Origin: GWE2-40-63 sp050179685
Lineage (GTDB): Bacteria; Bacteroidota; Bacteroidia; Bacteroidales; SZUA-534
Direction of reading: 5' to 3'
Assembly: GCA_050179685.1 (NCBI GenBank)
Contig: JBFXEW010000001.1
Span: forward strand, 310,001-374,000
DNA: 64,000 nt
In this document: positions 53,774 to 61,905 of the stretch, piece after piece
How the letters are laid out: every line of letters begins with the position of its first letter
Position numbering within the stretch: the first letter of the stretch is position 1
Made by a program: the position numbers and the translations under genes
Notes under the pieces: generated by a model
The model's database searches: none
What the model saw: only the letters and a program-made list of their open reading frames with translations
Told to the model about the DNA's origin: nothing

Positions 53774-55189
53774 TTAAGCTTTTAAACCATCGGCAACTTT
53801 CATTTTTCTGATTTTGTTTAACGGAAGGTAACACGCAACCAAAACCATAAAAAGAATGATTACTGCCTGCCAGGTAAAATAATGACCTAAAGGAGCTGTT
53901 GGCATAATGGGATCGAAACCCATATCTTCATACATTTTTCCAATTTCGCCAACCAGTTTAATGGGATATTGGTAAAAGCCCAATACTACCGGAATAGCCC
54001 CCAGCATCCCGGCAAGGGTTCCTATTAAACCTAAAAAGAACATTTCAATCACCAGGGTATAAACCAAAAGGCTTTTGCGCATGCCAATAGCAACCAAAAC
54101 ACCAAACTCACGCTTTCGCTCGTTAATCATCATTAATACCGTTCCAAAAATTCCAAAAAAGATGATGAAATAAAGCACACCCACCATTATTTGTCCGCTT
54201 TTATTATCTCCTTCAATCTGTTGCTTTAAGGTGGGATTCATTTCTTCCCAATTCTTAACCAGGAATTTATCCTTATCAAGTGCTCCCGCCAGGCGACTTT
54301 GAACTTCATGCATCTGATCGGTGTCGTCAAGATTCATAACAATTGAAGTAATGTTGGTACCCAGATTAAAAAATTGTTGCGCCCGCTCAATGGTCATGTA
54401 AACCAATTTATTATCGAGGTCGGGAGCTGGAATTCGCACAATTCCACGAACGGGGAAAAGTGCCGCAGCCGAAGTTCCATGATAACCCTGCCCGATTAAC
54501 ACCAGAGTGTCGCCTGTAGTTACGTTTAAATATTTTGATAATTTATTGCTGATTAAAACGCCATGGTCGTTTGCTTCGAGAAAACGGCCGGAAATCCGGG
54601 TGTGTTTTTCAAAAACAGGACGCAATTTTTCAAATTCGGCGCTTTTAAGGCCCAAATCGAAGGCCAGGGCGTCCAGATTGTTGTAAACGCTGTTTTGATG
54701 CAAATTTAGATGCTCTATTTGCTTTTCAGGCAGGTTTAATGTGTCAATAAGTTCGGCAACTATTGCTGGTGTTAAACTGTAGTTTATCAGTAAGTGTTCC
54801 GGATTGCTGATGTGCTGCTCGCTTAAAGGATCGATGCCGCTTATCATAACCGCTTTGCTAAGATGCCCGGCTGATGCCAAAGCAAACGATTCAACACGTG
54901 GCGCAGCGGCTTTTATTCCCTCGAAGGTTTGAATTGTTTGCATAAGTTCCGGATTACTTTCAAAAGCATTGTCCAGATTGGGATCATCAAAATAGTCGGG
55001 AGCCTGCACCTGCAAATACCCCGAAAATTTTTCGATGCTTTGCTTAATCATGTGCCCGTAAGTTCCCAATTGAAAAGAACGCATTACAATGGAAAAAAAC
55101 ACAGCAAAGAATATTGATGCGGCTGTAATCAGCGTTCGGCGTTTGTTCCTCCAGATATTTCGCCAAGCCATTTTTATTAATCGGTTCAT
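53774..55189 (-). CDS. MacB/LolE-like ABC permease 2
   Basis: 471 residues with the same one-plus-three helix layout as permease 1 and a NERKREFGVLVAIGMRKS loop. The C-terminus PLNKIRKMKVADGLKA is typical of this permease family. Together with permease 1 and the ATPase it makes a LolCDE-like heteromer. The LolA-like gene is 74 bp upstream. Two distinct permease genes favour a Lol-type heterodimer over MacB homodimer. Confidence 0.8.
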   Translation of the reverse strand: MNRLIKMAWRNIWRNKRRTLITAASIFFAVFFSIVMRSFQLGTYGHMIKQSIEKFSGYLQVQAPDYFDDPNLDNAFESNPELMQTIQTFEGIKAAAPRVESFALASAGHLSKAVMISGIDPLSEQHISNPEHLLINYSLTPAIVAELIDTLNLPEKQIEHLNLHQNSVYNNLDALAFDLGLKSAEFEKLRPVFEKHTRISGRFLEANDHGVLISNKLSKYLNVTTGDTLVLIGQGYHGTSAAALFPVRGIVRIPAPDLDNKLVYMTIERAQQFFNLGTNITSIVMNLDDTDQMHEVQSRLAGALDKDKFLVKNWEEMNPTLKQQIEGDNKSGQIMVGVLYFIIFFGIFGTVLMMINERKREFGVLVAIGMRKSLLVYTLVIEMFFLGLIGTLAGMLGAIPVVLGFYQYPIKLVGEIGKMYEDMGFDPIMPTAPLGHYFTWQAVIILFMVLVACYLPLNKIRKMKVADGLKA

Positions 55190-55263
55190 CGTTTCCTGTT
55201 TTTAATTTTTATTAAGGAAAATATCCTCCTGTTGTGAACGCAACAGCAGTATTGATTGGCAGT

Positions 55264-56010
55264 TTAGCGTATTCGTTTCATGTTTTGCTGAGAGAAAAAT
55301 TCTACTTTTATTGGCACATCAAAGTCGATGGATTTAATTTCGATAAGCGTTTTATTATCCGGTTCATCGGCCGGAAATATTTCAATAATCGAAGGTAAAG
55401 TTCTGCCATCAAAATTCTTAATGTCCGATCCGGTTTCGGATCGGACCAGGTAATTTTCTTCGTCGTAATACTCCGCTTTCAGCGAAACAAACAGTTCTTT
55501 ATCGACCCAATTCAGCACCTTTCCCCAAACAACGTTGGATTCCAGGTGCGGAATCATTTCAATTTTATAACACGCGCGTCCGTTAACAGCCTCCTCGCCT
55601 AGCAGGGTGTGATCATAATCGTTTACTATCGACGATTGCTTTACCAAATCGTCGTTGCTGTAATCGGAACCCATCCAACCCTGTGACATCATGCTTGGCG
55701 GCATTTTTATCATTCGGTTAATGGTCGGATTATAATTCCACATTTCGTTTTTAAACTTCATAAAAACCTGACCTTTTTCCTGAGCCGGAGCGGTAATATA
55801 GGTCATGAAATAATCGCGCTCGAGCGACCAATTTTTAAAAGTAATGGTTCTTTCGTATTTAGGACGAACAATGGTCATGGCCATTTCACTAATATTGGAA
55901 GTTCCCTGTTGTTTGTCGTCCATTTTTTTAATAATGGTTTTAGCATCCTGACCATAAACTACCAGGGAAACCAAACCAAGTAGTGTAATCGTAAGAAGTT
56001 TAATTTTCAT
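55264..56010 (-). CDS. LolA-like outer-membrane lipoprotein-sorting family protein
   Basis: 248 residues with a signal peptide (1-21, ends VVYGQ). The KMDDKQQGTSNISEMAMTIVRP and NWSLERDYFMTYITAPAQEKGQVFMKF blocks belong to the LolA-related family (COG2834) commonly found with MMPL or MacB transporters. The fold is a half-barrel that carries an acyl chain between membranes. It is not canonical LolA. Second gene of the operon, after the TetR regulator. Confidence 0.75.
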   Translation of the reverse strand: MKIKLLTITLLGLVSLVVYGQDAKTIIKKMDDKQQGTSNISEMAMTIVRPKYERTITFKNWSLERDYFMTYITAPAQEKGQVFMKFKNEMWNYNPTINRMIKMPPSMMSQGWMGSDYSNDDLVKQSSIVNDYDHTLLGEEAVNGRACYKIEMIPHLESNVVWGKVLNWVDKELFVSLKAEYYDEENYLVRSETGSDIKNFDGRTLPSIIEIFPADEPDNKTLIEIKSIDFDVPIKVEFFSQQNMKRIR

Positions 56011-56056
56011 GTTATTGGTTTTTATTTGGTTAAGGGTTATAACCCGCTATTAATAA

Positions 56057-56707
56057 TTAGGTTAACATATATCCGATGCTCTCGTTAAAACTAATGTCGG
56101 CATTTTTTACTTTTCGTTTGGGTTTTAGAAACAAGGTGCTTACCCGCCGTTTAAACCGGTTAATTTCATCTTTATCAAACAATTCCGGCGCATAAACATA
56201 CTGTAGGGTAAAGCCTTTGTAGATGGAAGAAAACAGCATTATCTCTATCAGGGGATCATCAAATTCGTGGTTTGCGAAATAGTCGAAAAACAAACGTTGG
56301 TGTTTTTCAAGTCTTGATAAAAATTCATCATTTAAAATTATTTCCAACACATCTTTTTGAATAAATATCTGGAAATAAAGCTTCCACTCTTGCGGATTAT
56401 CAATTATCACATCCAAAAAGTTTTCAATAAAATGTTGCGCTTCATCGTCGTCAATTTCCGAATCGTGGTTCGGATTCACCTTATCCATTACCTGAAACAT
56501 AATATCCAGAATAATACTCTTAAGCAAATCTTCTTTGTTGTGAAAATAATTGTAAGTAAGGCCTTTTGATATTTGCGCTACCTGGGCAATCTGATTCATT
56601 GAAGTGCTGAAATACCCCTGGTTGGCAAATAATTCAACAGCAACATGCATAATTTGCTTTTTCCGGTTGGTGCGAATTTCGTTAAATTGTTCTTTTGATC
56701 TTGGCAT
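56057..56707 (-). CDS. TetR-family transcriptional regulator
   Basis: 216 residues. The N-terminal helix-turn-helix spans about 35-58 (STSMNQIAQVAQISKGLTYNYFHNKEDLL), the standard TetR motif. The C-terminal domain is large and helical with a likely acyl-binding pocket. It is the first gene of the operon and sits 11 bp downstream of a 22 bp dyad-symmetric operator (56718-56739), so it probably represses itself and the downstream lipid/export genes in response to a small lipophilic ligand. Confidence 0.85.
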   Translation of the reverse strand: MPRSKEQFNEIRTNRKKQIMHVAVELFANQGYFSTSMNQIAQVAQISKGLTYNYFHNKEDLLKSIILDIMFQVMDKVNPNHDSEIDDDEAQHFIENFLDVIIDNPQEWKLYFQIFIQKDVLEIILNDEFLSRLEKHQRLFFDYFANHEFDDPLIEIMLFSSIYKGFTLQYVYAPELFDKDEINRFKRRVSTLFLKPKRKVKNADISFNESIGYMLT

Positions 56708-56717
56708 TTGTATTTTC

Positions 56718-56739
56718 TTTGACTGAACGATTGGTCAAA
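56718..56739. promoter_or_regulatory. TetR operator
   Basis: A 22 bp dyad TTTGACTGAAC/GATTGGTCAAA, with outer 6 bp arms TTTGAC/GTCAAA perfect and 8 of 11 positions symmetric. It ends 11 bp before the regulator's start codon, the expected place for autoregulation. Confidence 0.65.
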
Positions 56740-56950
56740 GTTAAAATATTTATTTCCACAATTTCAAACTTTTTTATTCTTTTTTAACAAAAGATTGCCT
56801 ATTTACCAGAAAGTCATATGTCAACGAAGCTCGAAATCAAACGCAAAAAAATTAGCCATCCCACAAAACTGGTAAATAAAGGCCGGTTCGAATGAAAGTA
56901 AACAAAAGCCAACCGCTTAAATAAAAATTATTTTCGTTAAAATATTTGGT

Positions 56951-57029
56951 TATTTTTGGCCGGTTAAATCAATTAACCTTGAGAGTTACATAGAATTTTA
57001 TAATTAAAAATTATGCAAAAGCTTACTAA
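56951..57029 (+). promoter_or_regulatory. Old promoter and start of the PAP2 gene, cut off by the IS
   Basis: TATTTTTG at 56951-56958 fits the TAnnTTTG -7 box. The original ATG at 57013-57015 opens ATG CAA AAG CTT ACT, which matches codons found again after the IS, but here it ends at once in AAT TGA inside the IS left end. Confidence 0.6.
57015..57029. repeat. Target-site duplication, left copy
   Basis: GCAAAAGCTTACTAA, identical to 58460-58474 on the other side of the IS; 15 bp, close to the 10-14 bp typical of IS4-group elements. Confidence 0.85.
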
Positions 57030-58459
57030 TTGACCATCTCCCGTTTTTAATTATTAAAATTTAGCGCAAGGGTTAACTGTCCTTTATCCGGGGAGTTTTC
57101 AGATTCAGGAAGGAAAGCTCTTGGTGTTATATTTGCCAGTAAACTTTTTATTATTGTGCTGATTTTATAGTATATAAAATTGAAAAGCTCATAGCTCTTT
57201 TCTTTGTTCATGGTTTTGACCCCACTATAAAGTATGAGCTTCTGGTGTAATGTTGAGATCGAACGGTATATCAGGCTCATTGCTATGGTGAGTATAGCCA
57301 GCATGCTTTGCAAACCTTCAAATGTTTTAATCTGGATATCTTCCAATCGATAACAAGATTTTATATGGCGGTGGTATTCCTCAATTTTCCAACGAAACCC
57401 ATAAGCTTTAAATGCCTCACCTATCACCTCTACAATTGATTCTTTTGGAGAACGGGTCAACAACCAACAATATCCTCCATCTTTCCTTTTAGTAACCACT
57501 AACCACAAATCATACAACTTGCCTTTAATCTGGTACTTAACCTTTATGGCTCCGCAATCATATTTGAGCAACTTCTTTTTGCTCTTCTGTATTTTGGTTG
57601 CCGACAGCTCCATAAACAAAGTAACTTTTCTACTAATCTTATTTACCGAAAGTTCCTCTCCTTTATATATCAGCTTGGTTTTTGCATTCAATCTTAAAAT
57701 GAAGTTATTATCTTGTTTAATGATAAAATCGCGACAGATTGGTCTGTCCATTCCCCTATCAAATATATGGGTAACATCTTTGTCTATAACTGAATTGACT
57801 TCTTCAATGGCCTCTATTACTTCTTTGTTCTCGCTTTTTGCCCCGTGGTCAAAGCTGTAAAGTTTATTAATAAGTGGTGTCATACTTTGGTCTTTACCAA
57901 AATGTACAACATCCATCAGCCAATATCCAAGCCCGATGCCACCTTTGTCCCCATCTTTTACATAGTCAAGGCCATCCATGAATTTTGCATATTTCTTTTG
58001 TATATCCGAGCCATCGAACAAGATATAGTCACCATGATGGATTTTCCCTTTGACACTTTCCATATGCCCTCTAAAGAGTTTCTTAAAAAAACCTAGTTTG
58101 TTGTAATGGTTACGAAAGCGCTTTGTGGTCTGGCTCAGTGAAATATCATCGTTTATTCCCGATGCTATTTTATTCACCAATACTGTTCCTGTTTTTAGGA
58201 TTCCTGTTGTCATTTCCCTTATGCAGCGACTTTCCGGCTTTGTCATATAATTTGAAAACTTTAAAAAATACTCGCTAACCTTGTTCTGTACCTGTTTTGT
58301 TAATACCTTTGACATAAAGCTGATTGTTTTTGTTATTATTGTTTGTTGTAATTCAAATATAACATTTTCAATCAGCTTTCCTTAACTTTAAACAACCTAA
58401 ATCCCTTGAAAATATTGAACCTCACAATTTGTTATGAGTGGTTTTCGGGAGATGGTCAA
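57030..58459. mobile_element. IS4-family insertion sequence
   Basis: 1430 bp element bounded by 14 bp perfect terminal inverted repeats: TTGACCATCTCCCG at 57030-57043 and its reverse complement CGGGAGATGGTCAA at 58446-58459. A 15 bp direct target duplication surrounds it. It carries one intact minus-strand transposase. The perfect ends and duplication suggest recent insertion. Confidence 0.9.
57047..58315 (-). CDS. IS4-family DDE transposase
   Basis: 422 residues, apparently intact. DDE triad candidates: Asp101 or Asp104 in LFDGSD, Asp186 in IFDRGMD, and Glu312. The C-terminal Y305-xx-R308-xxx-E312-x6-K319 exactly matches the YREK signature of IS4-family transposases. It catalyses cut-and-paste transposition of the element. 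It occupies most of the IS and is transcribed away from the PAP2 gene. Confidence 0.92.
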   Translation of the reverse strand: MSKVLTKQVQNKVSEYFLKFSNYMTKPESRCIREMTTGILKTGTVLVNKIASGINDDISLSQTTKRFRNHYNKLGFFKKLFRGHMESVKGKIHHGDYILFDGSDIQKKYAKFMDGLDYVKDGDKGGIGLGYWLMDVVHFGKDQSMTPLINKLYSFDHGAKSENKEVIEAIEEVNSVIDKDVTHIFDRGMDRPICRDFIIKQDNNFILRLNAKTKLIYKGEELSVNKISRKVTLFMELSATKIQKSKKKLLKYDCGAIKVKYQIKGKLYDLWLVVTKRKDGGYCWLLTRSPKESIVEVIGEAFKAYGFRWKIEEYHRHIKSCYRLEDIQIKTFEGLQSMLAILTIAMSLIYRSISTLHQKLILYSGVKTMNKEKSYELFNFIYYKISTIIKSLLANITPRAFLPESENSPDKGQLTLALNFNN

Positions 58460-59417
58460 GCAAAAGCTTACTAAGTACTTGTTTAAACTTCGCATCGAAG
58501 AATTACTGGCCATTGCTCTTTTTATTCCAATGGTAATTTTTATGATTCTATTTCACGACAAAGAAGGATTTTACAAAAGCGACATCGATCGTCTGATTGG
58601 TACCGTGATAACTTTCGTATTCTTTTTGCTCATACTTAAGATAAAAGATTTAAAAATTCTGCAAAAAAGTCTACTCACCCGATGGCTTGCCGCTTTTCTT
58701 CAATTTCTTCGCGAAATACTTCCCTTTGGATTTTGTATCTTAATTTATACCAACATGCACAACATGGTGCATTTAATAAATCCAAACGATGTTGATGAAA
58801 CCCTGATAAAAATTGATGATTGGTTACTGGGCTTCCAACCCAGTGTAGCTTTACAGACTTTTATTTCAAAACCCATGACCGATTACATGTTCTTTTCGTA
58901 CAGTATGTTTTTTGTTTATCCCATGTTACTGCCAGCCATTCTTTATTTTAGAGGAAATTATAATGCTTTTAGAAAAACGCTGGTCTCAATTATTCTTGCT
59001 TTTTATGCCGGATATATTGGCTATATAATTTTTCCGGCGGTAGGACCAAAATACACCTTAACAGAATTCTTCTACACCCATCTCGACGGAGGAATAATTG
59101 CCGATAAAATTGCTTTTGTTGTTGATTACAGTATTTCGCATCACACCCGTCGCGATTGTTTTCCCAGTCTGCATAATGGCATTACTATGTTAACTTTACT
59201 ATTTGCATTTAAATACCAGCGCTGGTTTTTTTATATCTTACTTCCCCTAGCTTTATCCCTGTTTTTATCGACCCTATATCTGCGTTATCACTACTTTATC
59301 GACATGATTGCCGGATATGCTTTAGCCGTTTTTATGTTTTACATGGGGCCAAAAATTGAAAGCTTTTGGAGCAAGAAAATGAAAGAACGCACGACACCCG
59401 AATACCTGCACAAATAA
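58434..59417 (+). CDS. PAP2-superfamily membrane phosphatase/phosphotransferase, start replaced by the IS
   Basis: 327 residues with about six or seven membrane helices. RDCFPSLHNG (about residue 240) and LYLRYHYFIDMIAGY near the end are the C-terminal PAP2 motifs with the catalytic His residues, as in inositol-phosphorylceramide-synthase-like (Aur1) and lipid phosphatase families. The first nine residues come from the IS right end: ATG at 58434 or, after an SD-like GGGAG, ATG at 58452 inside the terminal repeat. The native start was at 57013, giving MQKLTKYLF. Reading frame is preserved. Expression needs an IS-borne promoter. Confidence 0.8.
   Translation: MSGFREMVKQKLTKYLFKLRIEELLAIALFIPMVIFMILFHDKEGFYKSDIDRLIGTVITFVFFLLILKIKDLKILQKSLLTRWLAAFLQFLREILPFGFCILIYTNMHNMVHLINPNDVDETLIKIDDWLLGFQPSVALQTFISKPMTDYMFFSYSMFFVYPMLLPAILYFRGNYNAFRKTLVSIILAFYAGYIGYIIFPAVGPKYTLTEFFYTHLDGGIIADKIAFVVDYSISHHTRRDCFPSLHNGITMLTLLFAFKYQRWFFYILLPLALSLFLSTLYLRYHYFIDMIAGYALAVFMFYMGPKIESFWSKKMKERTTPEYLHK
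58460..58474. repeat. Target-site duplication, right copy
   Basis: GCAAAAGCTTACTAA, identical to 57015-57029; it begins inside the coding sequence of the PAP2 gene. Confidence 0.85.
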
Positions 59418-59466
59418 GTAAGACATTAATTTTTATACAAAAAACACAGGAGTAAGTAAAAAAAAC

Positions 59467-59474
59467 TTAAATTT
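59467..59474 (+). promoter_or_regulatory. Candidate -7 box of the response regulator gene
   Basis: TAAATTTG fits TAnnTTTG, 23 bp before the ATG. A -33 TTTG is not evident. Confidence 0.35.
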
Positions 59475-59497
59475 GTTCAAAGCTAAAGCCATTAGGT

Positions 59498-59890
59498 ATG
59501 TTCAACAATTACAATTTTACAGGAAAAACCATATTAATAACTGAAGACGAAAGAACCAATTATTTGTTTCTTGAAGCCTTGTTAAAACGAACCGGAGCTA
59601 CGCTTATCTGGGCCGAAACCGGAAAAACGGCTTTAGAGGCCATAAAGAACAATCCGGAAATAAATTTGGTTTTGATGGACATAAAAATGCCGGAAATGAA
59701 TGGCTACGAAGCAACCCGCGAAATTAAAAAATTGCGTCCCGAATTACCAATTATTGCACAAACTGCTTATGCCCTTGCCGGTGAAAAAGAAAAGATTTTA
59801 AGTGCCGGTTGCGACGACTATTTATCGAAACCAATTATGGGAAAAGTGCTTTTAGAAAAAATTGATATCTATCTAAAAAAGAACATTTAA
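59498..59890 (+). CDS. Single-domain response regulator (CheY-like)
   Basis: 130 residues, one receiver domain. Acidic residues E16-D17, phosphoacceptor D61 in LVLMDIKMPEMNGYEATREIK, Thr89 and Lys111 in LSKP are intact. The sequence is of the type fused to hybrid histidine kinases, but here it stands alone with no kinase nearby. It is followed by a strong bidirectional terminator. Confidence 0.88.
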   Translation: MFNNYNFTGKTILITEDERTNYLFLEALLKRTGATLIWAETGKTALEAIKNNPEINLVLMDIKMPEMNGYEATREIKKLRPELPIIAQTAYALAGEKEKILSAGCDDYLSKPIMGKVLLEKIDIYLKKNI

Positions 59891-59910
59891 CCTTCTGTTG
59901 TTTAAATATA

Positions 59911-59947
59911 AAAAAGAGGCCGGTTAAGTTTAACCGGCCTCTTTTTT
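59911..59947. terminator. Bidirectional terminator
   Basis: GAGGCCGGTTAA GT TTAACCGGCCTC (59916-59941): a perfect 12 bp stem with a 2-nt loop, flanked by A-run on the left and TTTTTT on the right, so it can end transcription of both the response-regulator gene and typA, whose stop lies at 59946. Confidence 0.92.
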
Positions 59948-61748
59948 ATTGTGCATTTTTCTGACGCTTTCTATCGTGTTCATTAAGCAAAATCTTTCGC
60001 AAGCGAATTGATTTCGGAGTGACTTCAACGTATTCGTCTTTTTGAATGTATTCCAATGCTTCTTCCAAACTAAAGCGAATGGGTGGAGCAATACTTACCT
60101 TGTCGTCAGAACCAGAGGCACGCATGTTGGTCAGTTTTTTTGTTTTGGTTACATTTAAAACCAAATCGTCAGCGCGCGAACTTTCACCGACAACCATTCC
60201 GGCATAAACTTCTTCCTGTGGTCCCACAAAAAACTTACCCCTATCCTGCAATTTATTAATAGCATAAGCAAAAGTAGTTCCACCTTCCATAGCAATTAAT
60301 GATCCATTGGCTCGTTTAGAAATCTCGCCTTTATACAATTCATACTCTATAAAGCGATGCGAAATAACCGCTTCACCTGCCGTTGCCGTTAACATATTAC
60401 TTGACAAGCCAATAATTCCCCTTGATGGAATTTTAAATTCAAGGTGAATGCGTTCTCCTTTTCGTTCCATGTTAAGCAATTCACCTTTGCGTTGAGTTGC
60501 CATTTCAATGGCACGTCCTGAATATTCTTCCGGCAAATCGATGGTTAATTGTTCAATGGGTTCGTGTTTTTCGCCCCCAATTTCTTTAATAATAACCTGT
60601 GGTTGTCCCACCTGAAGTTCATAGCCTTCGCGGCGCATGGTTTCAATCAAAACCGATAAGTGCAGCACACCGCGGCCATAAACATTATATGAATCGGAAG
60701 TGCTGGTACGTTCAAGACGCATGGCCAGGTTTTTTTCCAATTCTTTTTCAAGCCGGTCCTTTAAGTGGCGCGAAGTTACAAACTTACCCTCTTTACCATA
60801 AAATGGGGAATCGTTAATGGTAAACAACATACTCATGGTTGGTTCGTCAATCGCAATGGGATCGAGCGGTTCCGGATTTTCATAATCCGCTAGTGTATCC
60901 CCGATATCAAACCCATCGATTCCAACCATTGCACAAATATCACCAGCGGCAACAAAATCGACTTTTTTTCGCGCCATCCCTTCGAACACAAACAATTCTT
61001 TTATACGCGTGCGAACAATTGACCCATCGCGTTTACACAAACTAAGTTGTTGGCCGGCTTTAAATTCTCCCCGATGAACCCGTCCGATAGCAATTCGACC
61101 CACATACGATGAATAATCCAAGGAAGTAATCAGCATTTGAACGGTACCCAAAGAAACTTTAGGCTCAGGAATGTGTTCAAGTATTGCATCAAGTAAAGGA
61201 ATGATATCTGTTGATGGATTCTTAAAATCTTTAGCCATCCAGCCGTTTTTTGCAGAGCCGTAAATTGTCGGAAAATCAAGCTGTTCTTCGGTAGCATCTA
61301 AACTAAACATAAGGTCAAAAACCGACTCATAAACTTCTTCGGGGCGACAGTTTGGTTTGTCAACTTTATTAATAACCACAATGGGTTTCAAGCCTAATTG
61401 TATTGCCTTTTGCAAAACAAAGCGGGTTTGCGGCATGGGTCCTTCAAAAGCATCGACCAACAAGAGTACGCCATCGGCCATGTTTAAAACCCGTTCAACT
61501 TCACCTCCAAAATCAGAGTGTCCCGGAGTGTCGATTATATTAATTTTACAATTATTATAATTTACTGAAACATTTTTTGAAAGAATGGTAATGCCTCGCT
61601 CCCGCTCCAGATCGTTGCTATCAAGAATTAAATCGCCCGGGGTTTCATGATCCTTAAACAATTTTGTCTGCATAAGAATTTTATCCACCAGGGTAGTTTT
61701 GCCATGATCGACATGGGCAATAATTGCAATGTTTCTAATGTTGTTCAT
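59946..61748 (-). CDS. typA: Translational GTPase TypA/BipA
   Basis: 600 residues, full length. G1 AHVDHGKTT (11-19), RGIT (51-54), G3 DTPGHSDF (73-80) and G4 NKVD (127-130), then the elongation-factor-like domains and the TypA-specific C-terminus that lacks the EF-G domain IV. It binds ribosomes and helps 50S assembly and stress adaptation. Single gene, between a terminator and parS-like sites. Confidence 0.95.
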   Translation of the reverse strand: MNNIRNIAIIAHVDHGKTTLVDKILMQTKLFKDHETPGDLILDSNDLERERGITILSKNVSVNYNNCKINIIDTPGHSDFGGEVERVLNMADGVLLLVDAFEGPMPQTRFVLQKAIQLGLKPIVVINKVDKPNCRPEEVYESVFDLMFSLDATEEQLDFPTIYGSAKNGWMAKDFKNPSTDIIPLLDAILEHIPEPKVSLGTVQMLITSLDYSSYVGRIAIGRVHRGEFKAGQQLSLCKRDGSIVRTRIKELFVFEGMARKKVDFVAAGDICAMVGIDGFDIGDTLADYENPEPLDPIAIDEPTMSMLFTINDSPFYGKEGKFVTSRHLKDRLEKELEKNLAMRLERTSTSDSYNVYGRGVLHLSVLIETMRREGYELQVGQPQVIIKEIGGEKHEPIEQLTIDLPEEYSGRAIEMATQRKGELLNMERKGERIHLEFKIPSRGIIGLSSNMLTATAGEAVISHRFIEYELYKGEISKRANGSLIAMEGGTTFAYAINKLQDRGKFFVGPQEEVYAGMVVGESSRADDLVLNVTKTKKLTNMRASGSDDKVSIAPPIRFSLEEALEYIQKDEYVEVTPKSIRLRKILLNEHDRKRQKNAQ

Positions 61749-61841
61749 ATATTTAATCTGTAATTTATAAGATTCCGCTTAAATTTTTACTTTAGGCCGT
61801 GTTTAATCTATTCGTTTTTATCGAACTATATTAAACTTTTG

Positions 61842-61855
61842 GTTCCACGTGGAAC
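61842..61855. promoter_or_regulatory. parS-like palindrome 1
   Basis: GTTCCACGTGGAAC, a perfect 14 bp palindrome matching the core of the ParB-binding parS consensus (TGTTNCACGTGNAACA). It lies between typA and mnmG, 48 bp centre to centre from a second identical site. Confidence 0.75.
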
Positions 61856-61889
61856 AAGTTTCTTGATTTTTTCATGTTGCTAAATGTTG

Positions 61890-61903
61890 GTTCCACGTGG
61901 AAC
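61890..61903. promoter_or_regulatory. parS-like palindrome 2
   Basis: Second perfect GTTCCACGTGGAAC, 2 bp beyond the mnmG stop codon. Two exact copies in 62 bp make a chance occurrence unlikely. Confidence 0.75.
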
Positions 61904-61905
61904 AA

